Shown here: positions 20,377 through 31,445 of the stretch, piece after piece
Numbering within the stretch: the stretch's first letter is position 1
How the letters are laid out: each line of letters begins with the position of its first letter
NCBI GenBank assembly: GCA_902627935.1
Contig: CACOLA010000002.1
Coordinates: 124,001 to 188,000, forward strand
DNA: 64,000 bases
Direction of reading: 5' to 3'
Origin: an uncultured Pelagibacteraceae bacterium
GTDB taxonomy: Bacteria; Pseudomonadota; Alphaproteobacteria; Pelagibacterales; Pelagibacteraceae
Made by a program: the position numbers and the translations under genes
The notes under the pieces: model-generated
What the model was told of the DNA's origin: nothing
Databases searched by the model: none
Seen by the model: only the letters and a program-made list of their open reading frames with translations

Positions 20377-20880
20377 ATGAAAAAAAACTCATTCACATAT
20401 GAAGAACTTATCAGTTGTGCCAATGGCCAACTTTTTGGCAAAGGTAATGCTAAATTACCGCTTCCACCAATGCTTATGTTTGATAGAATTACTGAAATTA
20501 ATGATGATAATGGTAATTTTAAAAAAGGTTCATTAAAAGCAGAATTAGACATAAAAAAAGATCTTTGGTTTTTTGATTGTCATTTTAATGGTGATCCTGT
20601 TATGCCGGGATGTCTTGGTCTTGATGCCATGTGGCAGTTAGTAGGATTTTATTTGGGTTGGATTGGAAATCCAGGTAAGGGTAGGGCTTTAGGAGTAGGA
20701 ACCGTAAAATTTACTGGTGAAGTTTTACAAAATGTAAAACTAGTAAAGTATGAAATAGATATGAAAAAAATTATGTCTCCAGGAGGCACAACTGTAGGTC
20801 TAGCAAATGGAATTGTTTTAGCGGATGATAAAAAAATCTATTCCGCTGAAAGCTTAAAAGTGGGATTATTTAAGGAATGA
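20377..20880 (+). CDS. fabA: 3-hydroxydecanoyl-ACP dehydratase/isomerase
   Basis: [33 protein letters not shown]. Confidence 0.96.
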   Translation: MKKNSFTYEELISCANGQLFGKGNAKLPLPPMLMFDRITEINDDNGNFKKGSLKAELDIKKDLWFFDCHFNGDPVMPGCLGLDAMWQLVGFYLGWIGNPGKGRALGVGTVKFTGEVLQNVKLVKYEIDMKKIMSPGGTTVGLANGIVLADDKKIYSAESLKVGLFKE

Positions 20881-22088
20881 GAAGAGTAGTAATTACAGGA
20901 TTAGGTATTGTATCTTGCTTAGGCAATAATCAAGATGAAGTTTACAAATCACTTCTTAATTCTAAATCAGGAATTTCTTTTTCGGAAGAATATAGAGAAC
21001 ATAATTTAAAAAGTCATATCCATGGAAAACCCGATATAAAACTTGAGGATCATGTTGATAGAAAAACAATAAGATTTATGGGATCAGGGTCAGCTTATAA
21101 TTATATAGCTATGAAAGAGGCAATTGAAGACTCAGGCCTTGAGGATAGTGAAATAAGTAATTTTAAAACTGGAATAGTTATGGGTTCTGGCGGACCATCA
21201 ATAGAAAATGTAATTTTAGCAGCTGATAAAACAAGGGCTAAAACTCCAAAATTGATGGGACCATTTATTGTACCAAGAACAATGGCAAGTACTGCTTCAG
21301 CAACACTCGCGGTACCTTTTAAAATAAAAGGGACGAACTATACAATGAGTTCGGCTTGTGCAACTAGTGGACACTGTATTGGCAATTCGATGGAATTAAT
21401 TCAAATGGGTAAACAAGACGTTGTTTTTGCAGGAGGAAGTGAAGAAATACATTGGGCCATGACCGCAATGTTTGATGCGATGACAGCCCTATCATCTAAA
21501 TATAACGATACTCCACAAACAGCTTCTAGAGCATATGACAAAACAAGAGATGGTTTTGTAATTGCTGGAGGTGGTGGAGTTCTAGTACTGGAAGAATACG
21601 AACATGCTAAAGCAAGAGGAGCAAAAATATATGCAGAATTGACTGGCTATGGAGCAACATCGGATGGTTATGACATGGTAGCACCATCAGGAGAGGGTGC
21701 TGTGAGGTGTATGAAAATGGCAATGAAGACAGCTAAAAATAAAATTGATTATATTAATACTCATGGGACGTCTACTCCAGTTGGAGATATTACAGAACTT
21801 AATGCTGTAAAAGAAACTTTCGGAGATAATATTCCAAAAATCAGCTCTACAAAATCTTTATCTGGGCATCCATTAGGAGCTGCTTCTGTTCACGAAGCGA
21901 TTTATTGTTTGATAATGATGAAAAATAATTTCATCGCAGGTTCAGCTAATATTAAAGAAATGGATGAAGAAGCTAAAAAATTTCCTATTGTTGCAAAAAC
22001 TGAAAAAGGAGCAAATTTAAATACTATTATGTCTAATAGTTTTGGTTTCGGTGGAACAAATGCTGCTTTAATTTTTGAGAGGATTTAA
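20877..22088 (+). CDS. fabB: Beta-ketoacyl-ACP synthase I
   Basis: [12 protein letters not shown] active-site Cys, [20 protein letters not shown]. Confidence 0.96.
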   Translation: MRRVVITGLGIVSCLGNNQDEVYKSLLNSKSGISFSEEYREHNLKSHIHGKPDIKLEDHVDRKTIRFMGSGSAYNYIAMKEAIEDSGLEDSEISNFKTGIVMGSGGPSIENVILAADKTRAKTPKLMGPFIVPRTMASTASATLAVPFKIKGTNYTMSSACATSGHCIGNSMELIQMGKQDVVFAGGSEEIHWAMTAMFDAMTALSSKYNDTPQTASRAYDKTRDGFVIAGGGGVLVLEEYEHAKARGAKIYAELTGYGATSDGYDMVAPSGEGAVRCMKMAMKTAKNKIDYINTHGTSTPVGDITELNAVKETFGDNIPKISSTKSLSGHPLGAASVHEAIYCLIMMKNNFIAGSANIKEMDEEAKKFPIVAKTEKGANLNTIMSNSFGFGGTNAALIFERI

Positions 22089-22090
22089 TA

Positions 22091-22876
22091 ATGAGTTTAA
22101 TGAAAGGTAAAAAAGGATTGATCATGGGTGTTGCTAATGAAAGATCTATTGCTTGGGGTATTTCACAAAAATTGGCTGATGCTGGTGCTGAACTTGGATT
22201 TACTTACTTAGGAGATGCTTTAAAAAAAAGAGTTATTCCTTTAGCAGAAAAATTAAATTCAAAAATAACTTTTAGCTGTGATGTTGAAAAAAAAGAGGAG
22301 TTAGTAAAACTATTTAAAGATATAAAATCGCAATGGGGTGAAATTGATTTTGTGGTTCATGCAGTTGCTTTTTCTGATAAGTCCGAATTGTCGGGTGAGT
22401 ATTTAAATACAACACGAGAAAATTTTTTAAGAAGCATGTTAATCTCATGTTTTTCATTTACTGAGGTTGCAAAAGAATCTTCTAAAATAATGAGACAAGG
22501 TGGAAGTTTATTAACTTTAACTTACGAGTCTACTAAAGCAATTCCAAATTATAATGTAATGGGTGTTTGTAAATCAGCTCTAGAAGCAAGTGTTAAGTAT
22601 TTAGCGAGAGATTTAGGCGCTAAAGGCATAAGAGTAAACGCCATAAGTGCAGGACCTATTAAGACATTGGCAGCTTCTGCTATTGGAGATGCAAAATTCC
22701 TATATAAATGGAATGAGGACCATTCTTTTCTCAAAAGAAATGTTGATATCCATGATGTAGGAAACTCAGCATTATATCTATTAAGTGACCTCGCAAATGG
22801 AGTTACTGGTGAAATCCATTATGTCGATGCTGGGTATAACAAAGTTGGAATGCCAGATCCAAAAAATATTTCATAA
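22091..22876 (+). CDS. fabI: Enoyl-ACP reductase (NADH)
   Basis: MKGKKGLIMGVANERSIAWGI, YNVMGVCKSALEASVKYLA, SAGPIKTLAAS. Confidence 0.96.
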   Translation: MSLMKGKKGLIMGVANERSIAWGISQKLADAGAELGFTYLGDALKKRVIPLAEKLNSKITFSCDVEKKEELVKLFKDIKSQWGEIDFVVHAVAFSDKSELSGEYLNTTRENFLRSMLISCFSFTEVAKESSKIMRQGGSLLTLTYESTKAIPNYNVMGVCKSALEASVKYLARDLGAKGIRVNAISAGPIKTLAASAIGDAKFLYKWNEDHSFLKRNVDIHDVGNSALYLLSDLANGVTGEIHYVDAGYNKVGMPDPKNIS

Positions 22877-22880
22877 ATTG

Positions 22881-23609
22881 ATGATTGTAAAGTCTATAAA
22901 GAAATTATTAGTGAAATTATCAAGAGGAATATTTTACCTTATTCCAAAAGATTATAAGTTTCTTTTGAAATTAAATCTTCGAAATAAGTTACAAATAAAA
23001 TTAGAGGAAAATCTTGCGGAGGAAACATTTAATCATTTCAAGGAACATATTAAAAAGAGTGTAGTTTTTGAAGACAAGTGGTCAATAAGAAAATATGCAA
23101 TAGAAACTGCTTTATTGTCTGACAAAAATAAAGAATATTATTATTTAGAATTTGGAGTTTATACAGGATCAAGTTCAAATTTTTTGTCTAACTATGTAAA
23201 AAAAATTTACGCTTTTGATAGTTTTAAAGGTCTCAAAGAAGATTGGGTAGGCAAAGGGAAACCTAAAGGGTATTTTTCTTTAGACGGAAAAATTCCTATA
23301 CTTAATTCAAACGTTGAAGCAGTTGTTGGTTGGGTAGAGGATACTCTTGATGAATTTCTAAAAAAATATAATCCAAAAATTAATTTTATTCATTTTGATA
23401 TGGATACTTATAGCTCAACAAAATTTGTATTAGAAAAAATAAAACCCTATTTACTAAGAAACTCAATTTTACTTTTTGATCAGTATTACAATTATTTGGG
23501 TTGGGAACATGGGGAGTATAAAGCGTTTAAAGAAGTATTTAAAGAAAGTGAGTTTGAATATAAAGCTTTTAACACAACAAATAAAGAAACTGCAATTCTA
23601 ATTAAATAA
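22881..23609 (+). CDS. Class I SAM-dependent methyltransferase-like protein (TylF/MycF-like)
   Basis: YLEFGVYTGSSSNFLSNYVKKIYAFDSFKGL...INFIHFDMDTYSSTKFVLEKIKPYL; start moved to 22881 to avoid overlap with fabI. Confidence 0.7.
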   Translation: MIVKSIKKLLVKLSRGIFYLIPKDYKFLLKLNLRNKLQIKLEENLAEETFNHFKEHIKKSVVFEDKWSIRKYAIETALLSDKNKEYYYLEFGVYTGSSSNFLSNYVKKIYAFDSFKGLKEDWVGKGKPKGYFSLDGKIPILNSNVEAVVGWVEDTLDEFLKKYNPKINFIHFDMDTYSSTKFVLEKIKPYLLRNSILLFDQYYNYLGWEHGEYKAFKEVFKESEFEYKAFNTTNKETAILIK

Positions 23610-23634
23610 TATAATCTCTAAAATGTATTAAATT

Positions 23635-25707
23635 TTATTCTGTTGCCTGCTTCATAGAAAGTTTGACTTTTCCTCTATCAAAACCAATCACTTTAACTTT
23701 TACCTCATCACCCTCCTTAACAACATCCGTAACTTTAGCTACTCTTTTATCTGCAAGTTCTGAGATATGAACCAATCCATCCTGTTTTCCTAAGAAATTT
23801 ACAAAAGCACCAAATTCCATGATCTTCATTACTTTGCCTGAGTAAATCTTATTTAATTCGGCTTTTGCAGTAATATCTTTAATCATTTGCATCGCGATGT
23901 TTCTAGATTCTTCATCAGGAGCAGCAACAGTTACTACACCTTCATCATTCACATCTACTTTTGCACCTGATTTTTCAACGATCTCTCTGATTGTTGCTCC
24001 ACCTTTTCCAATCACAGCTGCTATATCTTTTTTATCAACATTAATTTTTTCCATCTTTGGAGTATGTTTTCCAACATCAGATCTTGAGGCAGATAATGCT
24101 TTATTCATTTCACCTAAAATGTGAATTCTTCCGTCTTTCGCTTGACTTAATGCCTGCTCCATAATTTCAAATGTGATGCCTGTAATTTTGATATCCATTT
24201 GAAGTGAAGTAATCCCATCTTTTGTTCCAGCAACTTTAAAGTCCATGTCTCCTAAATGATCTTCATCACCTAAAATGTCAGATAAAACACTGAAATCGTC
24301 ACCCTCTTTAATTAATCCCATTGCAATACCCGCAACTGGCTCTTTAATTGGAACACCTGCATCCATTAATGCCAGAGATGTTCCACAAACAGTGGCCATC
24401 GAGGATGATCCATTTGACTCAGTAATTTCAGAGACTACTCTAAAAGTATATGGAAATGACTCTTTTGATGGTAATGAAGAATGGATAGCTCTCCACGCAA
24501 GTTTACCATGACCGATTTCACGTCTTCCAGTTCCAATTCTTCCAGTTTCACCTACAGAAAAAGGAGGAAAATTATAGTGAAGCATAAATCTTTCTCTTTG
24601 AAGACCATCAAGACTTTCAATTCTTTGTTCATCATCAGATGTACCAAGAGTAGCAGTTACTATTGCTTGTGTTTCTCCTCTCGTGAACAATGCAGAACCG
24701 TGAGTTCTTGGCAAAATACCAACTTCACATTCTATGGGTCTTACGTCTGATAAACCTCTACCATCAATTCTATTTTTATTTTTTAGTATATCTGTTCTAA
24801 CAATTGATTTTTCTAAACTTTTCAATTGACTATTTACATCAAGATCGGAATAATTTTCATCTTCTTCATAAAGCTTTTTTGCTTTATCAGTAATTTCTGA
24901 AATTTGATTTGATCTATCTTGTTTATCTCTTGTCGCAAAAGCCTTTTTAAGATCCTCGGTAAACATTTCCTCAAGTTTTTTCTTAACCTCAGAAAGATCT
25001 TTCTTTTCAACAGCCCATTCAGGTTTTTTGCACTCTTTTGCAAGTTCCTCTATCATTTTAATCACTGGTACAAAACCTTCATGACCAAATTTTACTGCAT
25101 TTAACATTTCCTCTTCCGTTAATCCTTTTGCCTCAGACTCAACCATAAGCACAGCATCTTTAGTACCCGCTACAACTAAATCTAAACTTGATTTTTCTAA
25201 TTCAGTTTTAGATGGATTTAAAACATATTTTCCATCAATAAATCCGACTCTCGAAGCACCGACAGGTCCCATAAAAGGCATGCCCGATATAGCTAATGCT
25301 GCTGATGAAGCAGTAATTGATAAAATATCGGCTTCGTTTTCTTTGTCATACGAGATAACAGTTGGTAACAACTGAACTTCATTTTTAAATTCGTCAGGAA
25401 ACAAAGGTCTAATAGGCCTATCAATTAATCTAGAAATTAACGTTTCACTTTCTGTCGGCCTCGCTTCTCTTTTAAAGTATCCACCAGGAATTTTTCCAGC
25501 TGCATAATATTTTTCTTGATAATTTACTGACAACGGAAAGTAATCCATATCTGGATTAACTTTTTTTGCTCCAACCACTGTTGCTAGAACGACTGTCTCA
25601 CCGCATTTTGCTATTATTGCACCATCTGCCTGTCTTGCTACTTTACCTGTTTCTAAACTTATTTTCTTACCTGCTACTTCAATTTCCTTTTTATATACTT
25701 TAAACAT
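23635..25707 (-). CDS. pnp: Polyribonucleotide nucleotidyltransferase
   Basis: RNase PH domains, KH ([24 protein letters not shown]) and S1 domains. Confidence 0.98.
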   Translation of the reverse strand: MFKVYKKEIEVAGKKISLETGKVARQADGAIIAKCGETVVLATVVGAKKVNPDMDYFPLSVNYQEKYYAAGKIPGGYFKREARPTESETLISRLIDRPIRPLFPDEFKNEVQLLPTVISYDKENEADILSITASSAALAISGMPFMGPVGASRVGFIDGKYVLNPSKTELEKSSLDLVVAGTKDAVLMVESEAKGLTEEEMLNAVKFGHEGFVPVIKMIEELAKECKKPEWAVEKKDLSEVKKKLEEMFTEDLKKAFATRDKQDRSNQISEITDKAKKLYEEDENYSDLDVNSQLKSLEKSIVRTDILKNKNRIDGRGLSDVRPIECEVGILPRTHGSALFTRGETQAIVTATLGTSDDEQRIESLDGLQRERFMLHYNFPPFSVGETGRIGTGRREIGHGKLAWRAIHSSLPSKESFPYTFRVVSEITESNGSSSMATVCGTSLALMDAGVPIKEPVAGIAMGLIKEGDDFSVLSDILGDEDHLGDMDFKVAGTKDGITSLQMDIKITGITFEIMEQALSQAKDGRIHILGEMNKALSASRSDVGKHTPKMEKINVDKKDIAAVIGKGGATIREIVEKSGAKVDVNDEGVVTVAAPDEESRNIAMQMIKDITAKAELNKIYSGKVMKIMEFGAFVNFLGKQDGLVHISELADKRVAKVTDVVKEGDEVKVKVIGFDRGKVKLSMKQATE

Positions 25708-25762
25708 TTCATTTCCATTTCGTTTCGTTCGTTTCTTTCTAATCCGTTCTATCTAATTTGAT

Positions 25763-26011
25763 CTACTTTCTTATATTCAATTTCGACAGCACATTCTTGT
25801 ATGAGTCTATTTTATTTTTTTTTAAGTACTCTAACAATTTTTTTCTCCTATTAACTGCCCTCAACAACCCAACAGAAGAATGTTTATCTTTTTTGAATTG
25901 TTTAATATGTTTTGAGAGAGTTTCTATTTTATCTGTTAGCAATGCAATCTGAATTTCTGAAGATCCAGTGTCTTTATCATGAATTGCTAATTCTTTAACT
26001 TTACTGTTCAT
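25763..26011 (-). CDS. rpsO: 30S ribosomal protein S15
   Basis: DTGSSEIQIALLTDKIETLSKHIKQFKKDKHSSVGLLRAVNRRKKLLEYLK. Confidence 0.97.
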   Translation of the reverse strand: MNSKVKELAIHDKDTGSSEIQIALLTDKIETLSKHIKQFKKDKHSSVGLLRAVNRRKKLLEYLKKNKIDSYKNVLSKLNIRK

Positions 26012-26022
26012 ACTTTATTTCC

Positions 26023-26391
26023 CTATTTGTTAGTTTGTTTAATTAAGTTTTCTATCTTTTCTGCATATTCGAAGGATTCATCTTTTCTAAAAAGCAATTT
26101 TGGTAGAAATTTCATAAAAACTTTTTTTGATAAAATTTTCCTTATATGAAACGAGTTTTCTTTTAATTTATTGATTGTCTCATCTGCATTTTTTCCTCCT
26201 AAAGGCATGACATATGCTTTTGCAATTTTCAAATCTTGGCTCATTTTTACCTCTGTGACTGTAATCATATTGGTCTCTAAATTTATTACTTTTGCCTCAT
26301 TTTTTATTAAGATCATACTTAAAGATTGTTTAATCATTTCTCCAACCCTTAATTGTCTTTGTGTTACAGGTTTACCTATTCTGTCAGCCAT
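26023..26391 (-). CDS. rbfA: Ribosome-binding factor A
   Basis: QRQLRVGEMIKQSLS, VTEVKMSQDLKIAKAYVMPLG, RKILSKKVFMKFLPKL. Confidence 0.92.
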   Translation of the reverse strand: MADRIGKPVTQRQLRVGEMIKQSLSMILIKNEAKVINLETNMITVTEVKMSQDLKIAKAYVMPLGGKNADETINKLKENSFHIRKILSKKVFMKFLPKLLFRKDESFEYAEKIENLIKQTNK

Positions 26392-28613
26392 TAAATTGTT
26401 CTTTCTTTAGAGATCACATTAAACGCCTCTATTATGTCGTCTTTTTGAAAATCCATATAATCTTTTATCGTAATTCCACATTCCTGACCATTATTTACCT
26501 GTTTTACTTGATTTTTTTCTCTATATAAGGAACCAACCTTTCCAGTATAAATTATATTTCCATCCCTTATCAATCTTACATCAGATGTACTTGTGATATC
26601 ACCATCAGTAATTTTGCATCCAGCGACTTTTCCAGCTCCAGAGACCTTAAAAATTTCAAGAATTTGAGCGGTACCAGAAATATTTTCCTCAACATCAGGA
26701 GTGAGAAGTCCCGACATTCTTTTTTTAATGAAATCAAGGACTTCATAAATAATATTAAAAGACGAAATCTTTATATTTTCATTTTCTGCAAGTTTTTTTG
26801 CTTCTTTACTTGGCTTAACATTAAATGCAATTAATACTGCCTTTGAAGCTTTAGCTAGTGTTATATCTGTTTCTGTTACCATTCCAATATCTGCTAAAAT
26901 TATTTTTGGTTTTACTTCATCATGCTTGATTTGGCTAATTGCATTTTTGATAGCCTCTGAGGAACCATGAACATCTGACTTTATAATTAAATTTAATTCC
27001 TCTGCTGACTTATCAGAAAATGCTGACTCTTGAGTTGCAAATGATAATGGGTTTTTGCCTTCTTTCGCTTCCTCTGCTCTATTTTGACTTAATGACTTAG
27101 CCTCTTTTTCATTATCTAAAACTATAAAATCATCACCAGCTTTTGCCGCACCATTTATTCCTAAAATTTCTACAGGTGTTGAGGGAGGGGCTTCATTAAT
27201 ATTTTTTCCTTTATCATTTATAATAGCTCTAATCTTCCCCCACTTTAAGCCACTGACAAAAAAATCACCTTTTTTAAGAGTTCCGGTTGTAACTATAATA
27301 GTTGCGACAGGACCTCTGCCCACATCAATTTTTGACTCTAAAACAACTCCTGTAGCTTTCGAATCAAAGTCAGTTTTTAGATCTAAAATTTCTGCTTGAA
27401 GTATAATTGCTTCAACTAACTTATCAAAGTTTAGTTTTGTTTTAGCAGAAATTTCTATCATTAAAGTGTCACCAGACAAGTCCTCTGCGATTAACTCATA
27501 TTCTAATAACTGATTCTTAATTTTTTGAGGATCAGCATCAGGCAAATCACATTTATTTATTGCAACTACAATTGGAACATTTGCAGCTTTTGCATGTTTA
27601 ATTGACTCAACTGTTTGAGGTTTTACGCCATCATCAGCAGCAACAACTAAAACTACAACATCTGTTAATTTTGAACCTCTTGCTCGCATTTCTGTAAAAG
27701 CAGCGTGACCAGGTGTATCAATAAATGTTATTTTGTTTGATTGATTTTCAATTTGATAAGCGCCTATATGTTGAGTTATCCCCCCAAATTCTCCTGATAC
27801 TACATTGGCGCTTCTTAAAACATCAAGCACTGAAGTTTTGCCATGATCTACGTGTCCCATTACAGTCACTATTGGAGGTCTATTTTTTAAGTTTTCAACT
27901 CTTGTTGCTTTAATTTTTTGAATAATTTCTTCAGCTTTTTTCTCACGTATCGGATTATGTCCAAACTCTTTTACTAAAAATTCTGCAGTATCAGCAGCTA
28001 ATGTTTGATTAATTGTGACTGTAACACCCATTCCAAAAAGATACTTAATTACGTTACTAGATTGTTCTGCCATTCTATTTGCGAGTTCCCTAACCGTGAT
28101 AGCTTCTGGAATGTTAATATCTCTTTTAATGGGTTTTAGATTTTCTTTATTTTCTATTTTATTTAAATTTTTTTGCTCTTTCTCTCTTGCTCTTTTGACT
28201 GATGCTAAACTTCTTTCTCTTGCCTCAATTTCATCACTAAGTGCTCGAGATACTGTTAATTTAGTCTCTCTTTTTTTTGCCCCTAATTTAATCTTTTTTC
28301 CTTCGCTATCTCCTTTAAGTCTTTTTGTTGCTCTTTGTTCAGCAAGTTTTCTTCTTTCAAAATCATTAGTTATTGGAGGCGCCTTACCGCTGAATGTAGA
28401 TTTAAAAGGCACGCCACGATTAAAAGGTGTTGAGGATTTTGGTCTTGTATTATTCCCTCCTGAAGGTCTAAAAGAACTTCCTTTTTTAATAAAGTTATTT
28501 TTTTGTTTTTCTATGACGACTGAATTTTTTCCTTGAGTTTTAGCTATCTCAATATTTTTGATCGTTTTTTTGGCAGTACCAGAAATTGTTAATTTTGTTT
28601 TTTTGTTTTCCAT
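26391..28613 (-). CDS. infB: Translation initiation factor IF-2
   Basis: RPPIVTVMGHVDHGKTSVLDVLR, DTPGHAAF, NKCDLP. Confidence 0.98.
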   Translation of the reverse strand: MENKKTKLTISGTAKKTIKNIEIAKTQGKNSVVIEKQKNNFIKKGSSFRPSGGNNTRPKSSTPFNRGVPFKSTFSGKAPPITNDFERRKLAEQRATKRLKGDSEGKKIKLGAKKRETKLTVSRALSDEIEARERSLASVKRAREKEQKNLNKIENKENLKPIKRDINIPEAITVRELANRMAEQSSNVIKYLFGMGVTVTINQTLAADTAEFLVKEFGHNPIREKKAEEIIQKIKATRVENLKNRPPIVTVMGHVDHGKTSVLDVLRSANVVSGEFGGITQHIGAYQIENQSNKITFIDTPGHAAFTEMRARGSKLTDVVVLVVAADDGVKPQTVESIKHAKAANVPIVVAINKCDLPDADPQKIKNQLLEYELIAEDLSGDTLMIEISAKTKLNFDKLVEAIILQAEILDLKTDFDSKATGVVLESKIDVGRGPVATIIVTTGTLKKGDFFVSGLKWGKIRAIINDKGKNINEAPPSTPVEILGINGAAKAGDDFIVLDNEKEAKSLSQNRAEEAKEGKNPLSFATQESAFSDKSAEELNLIIKSDVHGSSEAIKNAISQIKHDEVKPKIILADIGMVTETDITLAKASKAVLIAFNVKPSKEAKKLAENENIKISSFNIIYEVLDFIKKRMSGLLTPDVEENISGTAQILEIFKVSGAGKVAGCKITDGDITSTSDVRLIRDGNIIYTGKVGSLYREKNQVKQVNNGQECGITIKDYMDFQKDDIIEAFNVISKERTI

Positions 28614-28623
28614 AACTCATCAC

Positions 28624-30177
28624 TCAATCTTTATAAACTATATTTCTTGCAGACATTATTAATTCATCCGCCTCTTCTTTTGATAAAGCAAAATCTTCAA
28701 GATAACCTTGTATCTTTACTCTCTCACCTTTAACCACATCGTAACCTCCTGTTAGCTCATCTGAAGCCAAGTCAGCAAAATCTTCTAACTTTAAAATTTT
28801 TTGTTCACCTAAGGTAACCAACATTCCTGGTGTCAAGCCATTTAGATTGATTAGAGATTCTTCTAATCCCAGATCTTTTATTCTTTGTGAAATATCCTCT
28901 TGATCTTTTTCATAAAATTCTTTTGCTCTCTCGATAAGTGCTTTAGCTGTATCTTCCTCTATTCCCTCGATTTTCATCAAATTTTCTGATTTACTATCTT
29001 TAATATCATCAATAGTGGAGAATCCCTCTGCAACTAGTAACTGTCCTAAAGTTTCATCTAGTTCAAGATTTTTTACAAAATTCTCTGTTTTTTCTTTGAA
29101 CTCTTGTTGTCTTCTTTCAGAGTCTTCTTGATCAGTCATAATATTTATTTCGTAGTTTAAAAGTTTTGTGGCTAATCGAACATTTTGGCCTCTCCTTCCG
29201 ATCGCTTTGCTTAAATTCTCCTCTGTTAAAATAACATCTAATTTTTTTCTCTCTAAATCTACATTCACTCTTTGAACTTCTGCTGGAGACAATGCATTTG
29301 AAACTAGTAGAGCTGGATCTTCTGACCAATTAACGATATCTATTTTCTCACCTTGAAGCTCATTTACAACAGCTTGTACTCTTGAACCTCTCATGCCCAC
29401 GCATGCTCCTACTGGATCTAAAGATGTGTCTACAGCTTTTACACAAATTTTAGCTCTACTACCTGGGTCTCTTGAAGATGATTTAATTTCAATTAATCCA
29501 TCATAGATTTCCGGCACTTCTTGTACAAATAATTTTTCCATAAATTTGGGGTGCGCTCTTGATAAAAAAATCTGTTGACCTCTAGACTCTCTCCTTACAT
29601 CGTAACAATAAGCTTTAATCCTATCCCCAGCCTTAATATTTTCTCTTGGTATCATTTCATTTTTTTGAATTATTGCTTCTGTTCTACCAAGATCTACAAT
29701 GACATTTCCAAATTCTAATCTTTTTACTATACCACTGAGGATTGTGTCTTTTTTATCAATAAAATCATTAAATTGCCTTTCTCTCTCAGCCTCCCTAACA
29801 TTAGTGCTTATAACTTGTTTTGCTGTTTGTGCAGCTATTCTTCCAAAATCAAATGATGGCAGTGGTTGTAAAACCTCATCTCCAATTTTTTTATCTTTGT
29901 TTATTTCATTAAGTGAAATTGCATCCTGAAGTTTAATTTCAGTGTTTGCATTTTCAGGATTTTCAGAAATTATTAATTTTCTAAAAAGCTCTATATCTCC
30001 ATTTTCACGATTTATCAAAACTTTGATTTCATTATCTTGTCCAAATTTTGATTTAGCTGCTTTTGCTATACCAGTTTCCATAGAGCTGATTATTAATTCT
30101 TTATCTATAGATTTTTCTAAAGCCACAGCTTCAGCAATTCTTAACAGTTCAAGTTTATCAGCTCTTTTGTTCAACAT
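28624..30177 (-). CDS. nusA: Transcription termination/antitermination factor NusA
   Basis: S1/KH domains (GACVGMRGSRVQAVVNELQGEKIDIV); start at MLNKRADKLELLRIAEAVALEKSI. Confidence 0.96.
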   Translation of the reverse strand: MLNKRADKLELLRIAEAVALEKSIDKELIISSMETGIAKAAKSKFGQDNEIKVLINRENGDIELFRKLIISENPENANTEIKLQDAISLNEINKDKKIGDEVLQPLPSFDFGRIAAQTAKQVISTNVREAERERQFNDFIDKKDTILSGIVKRLEFGNVIVDLGRTEAIIQKNEMIPRENIKAGDRIKAYCYDVRRESRGQQIFLSRAHPKFMEKLFVQEVPEIYDGLIEIKSSSRDPGSRAKICVKAVDTSLDPVGACVGMRGSRVQAVVNELQGEKIDIVNWSEDPALLVSNALSPAEVQRVNVDLERKKLDVILTEENLSKAIGRRGQNVRLATKLLNYEINIMTDQEDSERRQQEFKEKTENFVKNLELDETLGQLLVAEGFSTIDDIKDSKSENLMKIEGIEEDTAKALIERAKEFYEKDQEDISQRIKDLGLEESLINLNGLTPGMLVTLGEQKILKLEDFADLASDELTGGYDVVKGERVKIQGYLEDFALSKEEADELIMSARNIVYKD

Positions 30178-30190
30178 ATTTTTATTAACT

Positions 30191-30219
30191 CCAAAAAAAA
30201 ATGGGCTAAAGCCCATTTT
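30191..30219 (-). terminator. Intrinsic terminator/attenuator hairpin in nusA leader
   Basis: Minus strand AAAATGGGC-TTTA-GCCCATTTTTTTTTGG: about 9-bp stem followed by U tract, abutting the GGAG Shine-Dalgarno. Confidence 0.85.
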
Positions 30220-30275
30220 GCAAATTCAATAATGTAGAAGCAATATATTAAAGTTTTTTTTTAATTCAACAGAAA

Positions 30276-31445
30276 CTATTTTAAAAAAACACCAATTTTA
30301 TCAGTCTTTTCCCATGAAAATGCACCACTACTTTCTGGCGCTCTTCCAAAATGACCATAGGCTGAAGTTTTTTCATATATTGGCCTGTTAAGATTTAACA
30401 TTTCTCTAATCCCCCTAGGACTCAAATCGAAATTTTTTTTAATTTTTTCTACAACAAATTTATTTTTTTCAAAATCACCGTCGAAAAGATCTACGTAAAT
30501 TGAAAGTGGTTTTGAGACACCAATTGCATAAGAAAGCTGTATTAAACACCTATCAGCAATTTTTGAGGCAACAACGTTTTTTGCTATATATCTAGAAACA
30601 TAAGCAGCTGATCTATCTACTTTTGTTGGATCTTTTCCTGAAAATGCACCACCACCATGAGGGGCAGCTCCACCATATGTATCTACTATAATTTTTCTTC
30701 CAGTTAAACCACAATCACCATCGGGCCCACCTATGACAAAGTTTCCAGTTGGATTAACATAAAATTCCTCATCTTTAAATTCCTCTAAAAAATTTTTTGG
30801 AATTGAGTTTAGCATGTATGGTCTTAATAATTCTCTTACTTTTGCCTGATCTATATTTGCTGAATGTTGTGATGAAATAACTACTGATCTAATTTTTTTT
30901 GGTTTTCCATTTTCATACTCAAAAGTTACTTGGCTTTTAGAATCAGGTTCTATGTGTTTCAATTTACCTGATTTACGATCCTCAGCCATTGTTCTTAAAA
31001 TTTTGTGTGAATAATAAATTGGAGCCGGCATTAACTCTTCAGTTTCATTACAAGCATATCCAAACATAATTCCTTGATCCCCAGCACCTTCATCTTTATT
31101 TCCTGAAGAATCTACACCCATTGCAATATCTGTTGATTGAGCATGCAAATGACTTTCAATTTTAGTTGCTTCTTTCCATGAAAAGCCTTCCTGATCATAT
31201 CCAATATCTTTGATACACTCTCTCACGTTTTGAATTAAGTCATCCTTTTTTATTTCAGGACCTCTTACTTCTCCAGCAAGAACAACTTTATTAGTAGTTG
31301 TCAAAGTTTCACAAGCAACTCTTGAAAATGGATCTTTAGATAAATAAGAGTCCACAACCATATCAGAAATTCTATCTGAAACTTTATCGGGATGACCCTC
31401 AGAGACAGACTCACTTGTAAAAAGATAGTTTTTTAAATTGCTCAT
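30276..31445 (-). CDS. metK: S-adenosylmethionine synthetase
   Basis: [44 protein letters not shown]. Confidence 0.98.
   Translation of the reverse strand: MSNLKNYLFTSESVSEGHPDKVSDRISDMVVDSYLSKDPFSRVACETLTTTNKVVLAGEVRGPEIKKDDLIQNVRECIKDIGYDQEGFSWKEATKIESHLHAQSTDIAMGVDSSGNKDEGAGDQGIMFGYACNETEELMPAPIYYSHKILRTMAEDRKSGKLKHIEPDSKSQVTFEYENGKPKKIRSVVISSQHSANIDQAKVRELLRPYMLNSIPKNFLEEFKDEEFYVNPTGNFVIGGPDGDCGLTGRKIIVDTYGGAAPHGGGAFSGKDPTKVDRSAAYVSRYIAKNVVASKIADRCLIQLSYAIGVSKPLSIYVDLFDGDFEKNKFVVEKIKKNFDLSPRGIREMLNLNRPIYEKTSAYGHFGRAPESSGAFSWEKTDKIGVFLK

Noticed and set aside
20292-20552. Long N-terminus of the Fur/Irr ORF overlapping fabA
   Set aside because: Extension is antisense fabA; GTG at 20291 gives a normal Irr N-terminus.
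22785-22880. N-terminal extension of the methyltransferase ORF into fabI
   Set aside because: Would overlap the conserved fabI C-terminus by 92 bp; internal ATG at 22881 is a better start.
28015-28536. 173-aa plus-strand ORF antisense to infB
   Set aside because: Shadow ORF; low-complexity hydrophobic translation caused by infB codon bias.
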